Shown: one piece after another, positions 15,975 through 23,236 of the stretch | How positions within the stretch are numbered: the first letter of the stretch is position 1 | Layout of the letters: each line of letters begins with the position of its first letter | Source: Fervidifonticultor_A sp037443565 | GTDB taxonomy: Bacteria; Sysuimicrobiota; Sysuimicrobiia; Sysuimicrobiales; Humicultoraceae | NCBI GenBank assembly: GCA_037443565.1 | Contig: JBBIOB010000008.1 | Location: 1-64,000, forward strand | DNA: 64,000 bases | Reading direction: 5' to 3' | Notes under the pieces: generated by a model | Told to the model about the DNA's origin: nothing | Database searches by the model: none | What the model saw: the letters and a program-made list of their open reading frames with translations, nothing else | Made by a program: the position numbers and the translations under genes

Positions 15975-16747
15975 CACGACGGCGATGTCCGGACCAGGGA
16001 GAGCACGCGTGCCACCAGGCCCTTGAAGGCGGCGTCTTCGACCAGACGGTGCCAGCTCCTGGGGCGGGGCAGCGCCACGTCGATCGTCTCGCGGACGCGG
16101 CCGGGCCTCGCTGAGAGCACTATGACGCGGTTCGCCAGGAAGACGGCCTCCTCGACATCGTGGGTGATGAACAGGATCGTCGGCCGCCGGTCTTCCCAGA
16201 TGCGGGTGAGCTCCTCCTGCAGGGTCATGCGGGTCTGTGCGTCGACGCTGGCAAACGGCTCGTCCATCAGGAGGAGCTCCGGGTTGTTGGCCAGCACCCG
16301 GGCCACGCCCACACGCTGCTGCATGCCGCCGGACAGTTCGTGGGGATAGCGGTCCTCGAACCCTTCCAGGCCGACCAGGGCAATATACTCCCGCGCGATC
16401 CGGTCGCGCTCGGGCTTGGGCACGCCGCGCATCTTGAGCCCGAAGCCGACGTTGTCGAGCACCGTCTTCCACGGGAAGAGGGCGAAGGTCTGGAACACCA
16501 CTCCGCGGTCGGGTCCCGGCCCCTGGATGCGCCGGCCGTTGAGCAGGATCTCCCCGCGCGTGGGCGCGATGAACCCGGCGATGATGTTCAACAGCGTGGT
16601 CTTCCCGCAGCCGCTGGGGCCGAGGATCGAGACGAACTCTCCGTTGTGAATCTCCAGCGAGACGTCCTCGACCGCGGCCACGTGCTGCCCGCTGTAGAGG
16701 TCGAAGTACGTCTTGCTGAGGTCGCGGATCACCAGGCCGTCGGTCAT
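15974..16747 (-). CDS. ABC transporter ATP-binding protein, nitrate/sulfonate/taurine type
   Basis: This 257-residue ATPase has Walker A GPSGCGKTT, the Q-loop in VVFQTFALFPW, the signature LSGGMQQR and Walker B LLLMDEPFA, then the switch His in ITHDVEEA. The ALFPWKTVLDNV sequence is typical of SsuB/TauB/NrtD proteins. It follows two permease genes and a binding protein in one operon (SBP, permease, permease, ATPase, small protein). It powers import of the substrate bound by the product of 18428-19531. Confidence 0.92.
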   Translation of the reverse strand: MTDGLVIRDLSKTYFDLYSGQHVAAVEDVSLEIHNGEFVSILGPSGCGKTTLLNIIAGFIAPTRGEILLNGRRIQGPGPDRGVVFQTFALFPWKTVLDNVGFGLKMRGVPKPERDRIAREYIALVGLEGFEDRYPHELSGGMQQRVGVARVLANNPELLLMDEPFASVDAQTRMTLQEELTRIWEDRRPTILFITHDVEEAVFLANRVIVLSARPGRVRETIDVALPRPRSWHRLVEDAAFKGLVARVLSLVRTSPS

Positions 16748-16754
16748 CGGCCGC

Positions 16755-17585
16755 CTAGCCCTCCCTTCGGGTGAGGCCCCACCGCTCGATCGTGGCGCGC
16801 TCCACGGGGCCGAGTAGCCCGGCGTCCACCACGTACCACAGGATCCCGAGCACAATCATCCCCAGGATCATCTCGACGACGCTGCCGGCCCTCCGCGCGT
16901 CGAACATCATGAAGCCGATCCCGCTGGTCCCCACGATGATCTCGGCGGCGATCAGCGCGCGCCAGCCGTATCCCAGGCCGTTGCGCAGGCCGGTGATGAT
17001 GTTCGGCAGCGCCCCGGGGATCATCACCTCCCAGAGCACCCGGGCGGGCCGTGCGCCCAGGCTCAGGGCAGCGCGCAGCATGTCTGCGGGAATCATGCGC
17101 ACGCCCAGCGCGGTGTTGAAGATCACGGGGAAGATTACCGTGTACACGATCACGAAGGTCATCGTGGTCAGCGTGAACCCGAACCAGATGAGCAGGATCG
17201 GCAGCCAGGCGATGTCGCCGATCGCCTGGAAGAAAATGACGACAGGCCAGAAGAACCGGTAACTGGCCGCATGCAGGCCGACCAGCAGCCCGAACGGCAC
17301 CCCAATCGCGATGCCCACACCTGCGCCCACCACCAGCCGCGTGACGCTGTCCTGCAGGTAGGCCGGCAGGATACCCTTGTAGGTCAGGTCGCCGAACGAC
17401 CAGACGACCTCGAGTGGTCCAGGGAAGAAGGCGCGCGGGAAGACCCCCATCTCGACGACGATCCACCACGCGGCAACGATGGGCACGAACGGCCCCAGCG
17501 TACGGACGGCGGGCGTCGCGGCGACCCAGCGCGCCACCCGGCCGATGGCCGTGGGCGCGGTTCCCGCCGGGACCGCCGCGCTCAC
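16755..17585 (-). CDS. ABC transporter permease, SsuC/TauC family (second of a pair)
   Basis: This 276-residue membrane protein has about six helices and a BPD_transp_1 core with the coupling loop SLGARPARVLWEVMIPGALPN. The GTG start at 17585 overlaps the stop of the preceding permease by 4 bases (GTGA). It ends ATIERWGLTRREG, almost the same as the end of the upstream permease, so the two arose by tandem duplication and then diverged. Systems of this family usually encode one permease that homodimerises. Two co-translated paralogues suggest a heterodimer. Confidence 0.9.
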   Translation of the reverse strand: MSAAVPAGTAPTAIGRVARWVAATPAVRTLGPFVPIVAAWWIVVEMGVFPRAFFPGPLEVVWSFGDLTYKGILPAYLQDSVTRLVVGAGVGIAIGVPFGLLVGLHAASYRFFWPVVIFFQAIGDIAWLPILLIWFGFTLTTMTFVIVYTVIFPVIFNTALGVRMIPADMLRAALSLGARPARVLWEVMIPGALPNIITGLRNGLGYGWRALIAAEIIVGTSGIGFMMFDARRAGSVVEMILGMIVLGILWYVVDAGLLGPVERATIERWGLTRREG

Positions 17586-18418
17586 ACCGCCCTCCGGGTC
17601 AGACCCCAGCGCTCGATCGTCCGGCGCTCCAGCGGCGCAAGGACCAGCCGGTCGATCGCCACCCAGATCGCGCCGATCAGGATCATGCCGAGCACGATGA
17701 CCTCGGTGCGATAGAAGTCCCGCGCCAGGAAGACCATATAGCCCAGCCCGGCGTTCGTGGCGATGATCTCCGCGGCGATCAGGCCCCGCCAGGCGAACCC
17801 CATGCCGGTGCGTATGCCGGTCACGATGTTCGGCAGCGCCCCGGGCAGCAGGACCTCGGTGAGAATCCGCCACCGCGTCGCGCCAAGCGAGCGCGCCGCA
17901 TCACCGAGGGCCCGCGGGATGCTGGTCACGCCCAGGATCGTGTTGTAGATTACCACAAAGAAGACTGCGTTGAAGATTATGAACGTGATGGCGCCGAAGC
18001 CGTAGCCGAACCACAGGGTGGCGAGCGGGATCCACGCGATACCTGCCAGCACCGCGAAGAACCGGAGAATCGGTGAGAAGAACCCCGCCACGGCCCGGTT
18101 CGTGCTGATGACGACGCCGAGCGGGATGCTCGTGAGCACGGCCAGCGTGCCGCCGACCAGGACGCGCTGCATGCTCTGCCAGACGTGGTCGGCGAGATCA
18201 CCGGTACGAAGCTGCGCGCCGAAGGCGGCTACGACGTCTACGGGGGCAGGGAACACCCGCAGCGGGATGTCGTAGACGCGGACGACCACCGTCCAGACAA
18301 CGACCAGGGTGACGAAGGGGGCGGCGAACCAGAGCGCCGCCCCCAGGATCCTGGCCGCCCGCTCTGCCGCTCGATGCGGTGCGCGCGGCGCGGCGGTCGT
18401 CATCCCGCCATGCCCCAT
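17582..18418 (-). CDS. ABC transporter permease, SsuC/TauC family (first of a pair)
   Basis: This 278-residue permease has about six membrane segments. The coupling loop is SLGATRWRILTEVLLPGALPN and the tail is RTIERWGLTRRAV. An in-frame ATG at 18403 (MTTAAP) is an alternative start. It comes directly after the binding-protein gene (9-base gap) and overlaps the paralogous permease. It forms the membrane channel with that paralogue and the ATPase at 15974-16747. Confidence 0.9.
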   Translation of the reverse strand: MGHGGMTTAAPRAPHRAAERAARILGAALWFAAPFVTLVVVWTVVVRVYDIPLRVFPAPVDVVAAFGAQLRTGDLADHVWQSMQRVLVGGTLAVLTSIPLGVVISTNRAVAGFFSPILRFFAVLAGIAWIPLATLWFGYGFGAITFIIFNAVFFVVIYNTILGVTSIPRALGDAARSLGATRWRILTEVLLPGALPNIVTGIRTGMGFAWRGLIAAEIIATNAGLGYMVFLARDFYRTEVIVLGMILIGAIWVAIDRLVLAPLERRTIERWGLTRRAV

Positions 18419-18427
18419 CCCTGCCCG

Positions 18428-19531
18428 CTAGCGAGGCGGGGTGAAGGTGAAGCCAGCCGCCACCTGCGCCGCCCGCGGGATCGGCGGGAGATCGTCGAAC
18501 AGCTCTGGATGCCGCGCCATGACGTTGAGAATCGGCCCGGGCATGAAGACCCGGTTCACGTCGAACGTCCCGGGGAGGAACCCCAGGCGGTTCAGGCTGG
18601 TCACCGCATTGTGCAGCGCCAGGTAGTTGTAATACGAGATGCGGATGTCCAGCGTCGGCAGGTTGTTGCGCACACCCTGCAGCGCGACCTCGGGCGTCCG
18701 CTGGAGCCCCGGGAGCCACCGTACCGCGATCTCGGCGGTCCGGACCGGGTTCGCCCGCATGAACTTGTCCGCCTCGGCACGCGCGGCCAGGAAGCGCTCG
18801 ATCGTCTCCTGGTTGCGCTCAGCCCAGCTCCTGAGCGCCACGTTGAAGCCCATGAACCCGATGAACCCTCCTCCGCGGACGACCTCATAGGCGTTGGGCA
18901 CCTCGCGGAGCGCGATCACCGGGAACGGGTCCCAGGTCGCAAACGCGTCCACCGCGCCGCCGCGCAGCGCCACAGGCATCTCGCCGGGCGGCGTGTTCAC
19001 GAGCGTCACATCGCGCACGGCCAGCCCGGCCCTCTCGAGGACCCCCAGGACGTAGAGGTGGCTGATCGTGCCGAAGGATGCGGCGATCCGCTTGCCGCGC
19101 AGGTCCTGGATCCGGCGGATGCCGCTGCCCTCGCGGGCGACCAGCGCCATGGTGTCATCCCCGCCCAGCTTCACCGAACTGCCGCTGTAGTTGCCGAGAA
19201 TCACCAGGTCCATGCCGCGCAGCACCGCGCCGATCATGGGCACGCCGACCTGACCCATCTGGATCTCGCCGGCCTGCAGCGCGTTCAACAGGTCCACGCC
19301 GGTGGGGTACGGTGTGGCGATGGTGACGTTCAGCCCCCATTTCTCAAAGAACCCGCGGTCGAGCGCCACGGGCACCCCGAGCTGGTCAATGGCGCCGACA
19401 ATGCCAACCCGTATCGCCACCGGCGCGGGCGCCGCGGTCCCGGCCAGGGGCATCAGGCTCAGAACCAGGCCGGCAATGACCGCCAGCGCAAGGTACCGGG
19501 GTGTCTGTCTGTCTCCTCCTCGAGGCTGCAT
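18428..19531 (-). CDS. ABC transporter substrate-binding protein, NMT1/SsuA type
   Basis: This 367-residue extracellular protein has an N-terminal signal sequence (YLALAVIAGLVLSLMPLAG, ending in AAPAP) and a periplasmic-binding fold. It contains VALDRGFFEKWGL, DLLNALQAGEIQMGQVG and PVALRGGAVDAFATWDP, as in binding proteins for aliphatic sulfonates, nitrate or thiamine precursors. The ATG at 19531 is chosen because GGGAGG precedes it. A longer in-frame start at 19585 lies inside a 19-bp repeat and would spoil the signal peptide. The ligand is unknown. The neighbouring kinase and RraA-like genes hint at an organic acid or sugar acid rather than a sulfonate. Confidence 0.9.
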   Translation of the reverse strand: MQPRGGDRQTPRYLALAVIAGLVLSLMPLAGTAAPAPVAIRVGIVGAIDQLGVPVALDRGFFEKWGLNVTIATPYPTGVDLLNALQAGEIQMGQVGVPMIGAVLRGMDLVILGNYSGSSVKLGGDDTMALVAREGSGIRRIQDLRGKRIAASFGTISHLYVLGVLERAGLAVRDVTLVNTPPGEMPVALRGGAVDAFATWDPFPVIALREVPNAYEVVRGGGFIGFMGFNVALRSWAERNQETIERFLAARAEADKFMRANPVRTAEIAVRWLPGLQRTPEVALQGVRNNLPTLDIRISYYNYLALHNAVTSLNRLGFLPGTFDVNRVFMPGPILNVMARHPELFDDLPPIPRAAQVAAGFTFTPPR

Positions 19532-19556
19532 CACGTTCCTCCCTTCTGCTGTCGGC

Positions 19557-19611
19557 ATGGATTCATCCCGTCTGTATGGATTCATCCCGTCTGTATGGAC
19601 TCACGTCCGCT
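19557..19611. repeat. 19-bp tandem direct repeat
   Basis: ATGGATTCATCCCGTCTGT occurs twice head-to-tail (19557-19575 and 19576-19594). A degraded third copy begins ATGGACTCACGTCC and runs into the kinase 3' end. It lies in the gap between the kinase stop and the binding-protein start. It may be slipped-strand duplication, or repeated protein-binding sites upstream of the transporter genes. Confidence 0.8.
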
Positions 19612-20551
19612 GCAGCATGAACTGTTCCACCTGGTCGCGCGTGGGGATCGGCATGACCGCGCCGGGTCCGAGCGTCGTGAGCGCACCCACGGCATTGGCG
19701 AACCGGGCCGCGGCCTCCGGCGACGCGCCGCGCAGCCACTCGAGCACGAATCCGGCGTTGAAGGCGTCGCCCGCACCGGTGGCATCGACCGCCTCCACGC
19801 GCCAGCCGTCCACATGGACCCGCCTCCCGTCGCGCGTCGCAACGGTGCAGCCCCGCGGGCCCTGCCGGAGGACCACGATCGTCGGGCCGCGTTCCAACAC
19901 CCGCGCGACCACCTCGTCGGCGGCCAGCGGGCCGAAGAGGTGGCTGGCATCCTCGCTGCTGAGGAAGACGAGGTCGGCCCGCCCGAAGGCGTCGGTGACG
20001 ATCTCCCGCAACTGCTCCACCGCCATCAGACCGGGCCGCACGTTGGCATCGTAGCTCACCGTCACCCCGCGGGCGCGGGCGATGGCCATCGCCGCGACCG
20101 CAGCGTCGCGCGCCGACGCAGAGATCGCCTGCGTGATGCCGCTCGTGTGCACGAGGCGCGCCGCGCCGAGGTATGTGGCGTCGAGGTCCGCCGGCCCCAG
20201 CCGGCTGGCCGGCGACCCGGCCCGGTAGTAAGTGAAGCTATGCCTGCCGTCCTGGTCAAGCGCGATGAAGTACACGGCGGTTCGCCCCTCGGGTTCCACG
20301 ATGACCCGCGACGCATCCACACCTTCGCGACGCCAGAGGTCGAGGAACGACCGGCCGAACTCGTCGCCACCCACCCGCGTCATATAGCCGCACGAACCGC
20401 CCAGGCGCGCCGCGGCGACGATGAAGTTCGAGGTGTCGCCGCCCCACCCCCGGTGGAAGGTGCGGACCGTCGACAGCCGGCCCCGCTCGGCCGCCGCGAA
20501 CTCCGCCATCGGCTCGCCCAGCGCAATGATCTCAGGCACGGTGCTCCCCAT
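19601..20551 (-). CDS. PfkB-family sugar kinase, 2-keto-3-deoxygluconate-kinase-like
   Basis: This 316-residue ribokinase-fold enzyme has the N-terminal GWGGDTSNFIVAAARLG and VGGDEFGRSF motifs and the C-terminal ATP/catalytic motif DATGAGDAFNAGF with the catalytic Asp. The segments TYYRAGSPASRL and HTSGITQAIS are typical of 2-keto-3-deoxygluconate kinases. It would phosphorylate a keto-sugar acid or a related sugar. Its ATG immediately follows the stop of the RraA-like gene, so the two are co-translated. Confidence 0.88.
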   Translation of the reverse strand: MGSTVPEIIALGEPMAEFAAAERGRLSTVRTFHRGWGGDTSNFIVAAARLGGSCGYMTRVGGDEFGRSFLDLWRREGVDASRVIVEPEGRTAVYFIALDQDGRHSFTYYRAGSPASRLGPADLDATYLGAARLVHTSGITQAISASARDAAVAAMAIARARGVTVSYDANVRPGLMAVEQLREIVTDAFGRADLVFLSSEDASHLFGPLAADEVVARVLERGPTIVVLRQGPRGCTVATRDGRRVHVDGWRVEAVDATGAGDAFNAGFVLEWLRGASPEAAARFANAVGALTTLGPGAVMPIPTRDQVEQFMLQRT

Positions 20552-21208
20552 CTAGATCCGCGCGAACTCGTCCAAGGCCTTGAGGATCGATCCCGTGCGC
20601 CGGATGGCCTCGGCCATGCGCTGCTCGGTCTGTTCGATTTCGGTCGCGACCCGCAGCACCTCGGCGGCGTGGTTCCGCGGGACGACTACGACGCCGTCCG
20701 CATCGCCCACGATGATGTCGCCCGGGTGTACCCTGACGCCGCCGCAGGTGACCGGGACGTCGCGGCCGACGGTGACGAATCGGCCGACGGTGGTCGATGG
20801 GATCACCGTACGCGAGAACACCGGAAAGCCCATCTGGCGGATCTCCTCGACGTCGCGAGCTCCGGCGTCGAGCACCGCGCCGGCCAGCTTGCGCGTCACC
20901 GCCGCGGTGGTCATCAGCCCGCCCCAGCAGGCCACGTTCCGACTCGCATCCGCGTCTTCCATCCCGATGACGACCACCGCACCGGCCGGCGCGCCGTCGA
21001 TCGTCTCCAGAGCATGCGTCGGGGGGTGCGCCTCCAGGGCCTGCCGCTCGAGCACGGTGACCGCCGGGCCCACAAGCTTGGCGGCAAGGATCGGCTTGAT
21101 CTCATGGGTCATGAAGCCGGGGCGTCTGACCACGCGATCGACCGCGTCGGCCACCGAAGCCGTCGCCACATCCCGGAAGCCCTCGATGATCGTGCGGAGA
21201 TCCTCCAT
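20552..21208 (-). CDS. RraA-like protein (HMG/CHA aldolase-oxaloacetate decarboxylase family)
   Basis: This 218-residue protein belongs to the RraA/MenG-like fold, which includes 4-hydroxy-4-methyl-2-oxoglutarate aldolases. The motifs seen are ASVADAVDRV, GGLMTTAAVTRKLAGAVLDAGARD and GDIIVGDADGVVVVP, with the metal-binding Asp in GDADG. The start ATG at 21208 has GAGGAGGT upstream. It leads an operon with the sugar-acid kinase and the ABC transporter. A lyase role on a keto acid is likely; a role as RNase E regulator is unlikely here. Confidence 0.85.
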   Translation of the reverse strand: MEDLRTIIEGFRDVATASVADAVDRVVRRPGFMTHEIKPILAAKLVGPAVTVLERQALEAHPPTHALETIDGAPAGAVVVIGMEDADASRNVACWGGLMTTAAVTRKLAGAVLDAGARDVEEIRQMGFPVFSRTVIPSTTVGRFVTVGRDVPVTCGGVRVHPGDIIVGDADGVVVVPRNHAAEVLRVATEIEQTEQRMAEAIRRTGSILKALDEFARI

Positions 21209-21241
21209 ACGGCCCGCACCTCCTCTGTGTCCGGATGTCCG

Positions 21242-21255
21242 CTTTGTGGACAAAG
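21242..21255 (-). promoter_or_regulatory. Palindromic operator candidate upstream of the RraA-like gene
   Basis: CTTTGTGGACAAAG is a hyphenated perfect palindrome (arms CTTTGT/ACAAAG) located 34 bases before the ATG of the RraA-like gene. It sits in the 209-bp gap to the divergent transketolase genes. A short TGTCCG direct repeat lies beside it. The TTGTnnACAA core is similar to sites of GntR-family repressors that control sugar-acid genes, but no regulator gene is adjacent. Confidence 0.45.
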
Positions 21256-21385
21256 TGGCCTTATCGTGAGATCCACGGCAATCGTGGCACACGCCCGGCG
21301 CACCGTCAAGGCGCCGCGCCGCCCGGCGCGGCAGGGTAGCCGTTCACCAGCACAGAACCCACACACTGTTCGTGGCCGTTCATCC

Positions 21386-21394
21386 TGGTACAGT
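21386..21394 (+). promoter_or_regulatory. Extended -10 promoter candidate for the transketolase genes
   Basis: TGGTACAGT is an extended -10 element (TGn plus TACAGT, 4 of 6 to TATAAT) starting 32 bases before the transketolase ATG at 21418. The -35 region (CTGTTC at 21366-21371) is weak, as is common with extended -10 promoters. GAGGAG precedes the ATG. Confidence 0.4.
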
Positions 21395-21417
21395 GCTGCA
21401 ACCGCGAGGAGCCCCTG

Positions 21418-22263
21418 ATGGATCCGTCGGTTGACGTGCGCGCGCTCGAAGCCCGCGCGCGCGAGTTCCGCAAGACCATCTTGAAGATCATCACCCGGGC
21501 CGGCTCCGGCCATCCCGGCGGATCGCTCTCGGCCATCGACATCCTGACCGTCCTCTACTTCCACCACATGCGCCACGACCCGGCGAATCCCACGTGGCCC
21601 GACCGAGACCGCTTCGTCCTGAGCAAGGGCCATGGGTGCCCGGCCTGGTACGTGGTCCTGGCCGAGGCGGGGTATTTCGATCCGCGGCACCTGCAGACGC
21701 TGCGCGAGCTCAACAGCATCCTGCAGGGCCATCCCGACATGACGCGCACGCCGGGCGTGGACATGTCCACCGGCTCGCTGGGCCTGGGCTTCTCCGCGGC
21801 CATCGGCATGGCGATGGCCGGCAGGCTGGACGGCCGCCCCTACCGGGTGTACGCGATGCTCGGCGACGGGGAGTCGCAGGAAGGGGCGGTCTGGGAGGGA
21901 GCGTTGCTGGCGGCGCACTACGGCCTCGACAACCTGACGGCGATCACCGACCGCAACGGGCTGCAGCAGACCGGCCGCACCGAGGAGCGGATCCGCCTGG
22001 ATCCGCTCGCCGACAAATGGCGCGCGTTCGGCTGGGACGTGCAGGAGATCGACGGGCACGACCTGGCGGCCATCGCCGGCGCGCTGGAACGCGCCGGGAC
22101 GGTCCGCGGCCGGCCGCAGGCGATCATCGCGCGCACGGTGAAGGGCAAGGGCGTCTCGTTCCTTGAGGGGGTGGTGGGCTTCCACGGCAAGGCCCTGACA
22201 CCCGCGGAACTCGACCGCGCGCTGACAGAGCTCGACGGGGCGCCGGCGGGCGGACGGAGGTAG
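21418..22263 (+). CDS. Transketolase, N-terminal (ThDP/Mg-binding) subunit
   Basis: This 281-residue protein is the pyrophosphate-binding half of a split transketolase. It has AGSGHPGGSLSAIDILTVLY, LSKGHGCPAWY and the ThDP/Mg motif GDGESQEGAVWE ending in ITDRNG. It works with the C-terminal subunit that begins 5 bases downstream. Split transketolases occur in archaea and many bacteria. They may serve the pentose phosphate route or act on a dedicated catabolic ketose. The position opposite the sugar-acid operon favours a catabolic role. Confidence 0.92.
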   Translation: MDPSVDVRALEARAREFRKTILKIITRAGSGHPGGSLSAIDILTVLYFHHMRHDPANPTWPDRDRFVLSKGHGCPAWYVVLAEAGYFDPRHLQTLRELNSILQGHPDMTRTPGVDMSTGSLGLGFSAAIGMAMAGRLDGRPYRVYAMLGDGESQEGAVWEGALLAAHYGLDNLTAITDRNGLQQTGRTEERIRLDPLADKWRAFGWDVQEIDGHDLAAIAGALERAGTVRGRPQAIIARTVKGKGVSFLEGVVGFHGKALTPAELDRALTELDGAPAGGRR

Positions 22264-22267
22264 CAGG

Positions 22268-23236
22268 ATGGCGATCCGGCTCGCGCAGACATCCGCCTCA
22301 CAGGCCACCCGGGACGCCTACGGCGAGGCGCTGGTGGCCGTCGCCCGGAACAACCCGCGCATCGTGGCGCTCACCGGCGACCTGCGTGACTCCAACCGTC
22401 TGGAGGCGTTCGCGGCCGCCTACCCTGACCGGTTCATCGAGTGCGGGATCGCGGAGCAGAATATGGCCGGGGTCGCGGCGGGCCTGGCCACATGCGGGAA
22501 GATCCCGTTCGTGAGCTCGTTTGCCGCGTTCTCGCCCGGGCGGTGCTACGACCAGATCCGCGTGCTCATCGCGCAGCCCCGCCTCAGCGTCAAGCTGGTC
22601 AGCACGCACGGCGGGATCACGGTGGGCGAGGACGGCATGAGTGCGCAGGCCGTCGAGGAGCTCGCGATGATGCGCGCGCTGGCCAATATGACAGTCCTCG
22701 TCCCGGCCGACGCGGTCGAGACCGCACAGGCCATCGGGGCGCTGACAGAACACGTCGGCCCGGCGTACATGCGCCTGGGCCGATCCGCCGTGCCGGTCCT
22801 CTTTGATGACGGCTATCGCTTTGCCATCGGCACCGCGCCGGTGCTCCGCGACGGGGACGACGTTGCGATCGCGGCGTGCGGGGTCATGGTCAGCCGGGCC
22901 CTGGCCGCCGCGGACACCCTGGCCGCCGAGGGGATCTCGGCCAGGGTCCTCAACTGTTCAACGCTGAAGCCGCTCGACGCATCGGCGATCGTCGCGGCCG
23001 CGCGGGAAACGGGCGCCATCGTCACCGCGGAAGAGCACACGGTCTACGGTGGCCTTGGCGGCGCGGTGTGCGAGGTCGCGGCGGCGCATCATCCGGTGCC
23101 GGTCGAGCGCGTGGGCTTGCAGGACTGCTACGGCGAGTCCGGATCCCCTGAGGCGCTGCTGGAGAAGTACGGGCTCACCGCCGCGGCGATCGCATCGGCC
23201 GCCCGCCGCGCGGTCAGTCGGAAGACGCGCCCCTAG
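22268..23236 (+). CDS. Transketolase, C-terminal subunit
   Basis: This 322-residue protein is the pyrimidine-binding half. It contains the catalytic Glu in FIECGIAEQNMAGVAAGLA, FSPGRCYDQIRVLIA, and the C-terminal fold with LNCSTLKPLDASAI and AEEHTVYGGLGG. It forms a heteromer with the preceding subunit. Its TAG stop shares the palindrome CTAG (23233-23236) with the stop of the convergent permease gene. Confidence 0.92.
   Translation: MAIRLAQTSASQATRDAYGEALVAVARNNPRIVALTGDLRDSNRLEAFAAAYPDRFIECGIAEQNMAGVAAGLATCGKIPFVSSFAAFSPGRCYDQIRVLIAQPRLSVKLVSTHGGITVGEDGMSAQAVEELAMMRALANMTVLVPADAVETAQAIGALTEHVGPAYMRLGRSAVPVLFDDGYRFAIGTAPVLRDGDDVAIAACGVMVSRALAAADTLAAEGISARVLNCSTLKPLDASAIVAAARETGAIVTAEEHTVYGGLGGAVCEVAAAHHPVPVERVGLQDCYGESGSPEALLEKYGLTAAAIASAARRAVSRKTRP

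Noticed and set aside
19532..19585. An N-terminal extension of the substrate-binding protein from ATG 19585
   Set aside because: The extension lies within a tandem repeat and would place 18 charged residues before the signal peptide. ATG 19531 has a strong Shine-Dalgarno.
18185..21418. A 1077-codon plus-strand open frame opposite the transporter, kinase and RraA-like genes
   Set aside because: It is antisense to five recognisable genes and ends at the transketolase start. It has no motif, and its composition is that of a codon-position shadow.
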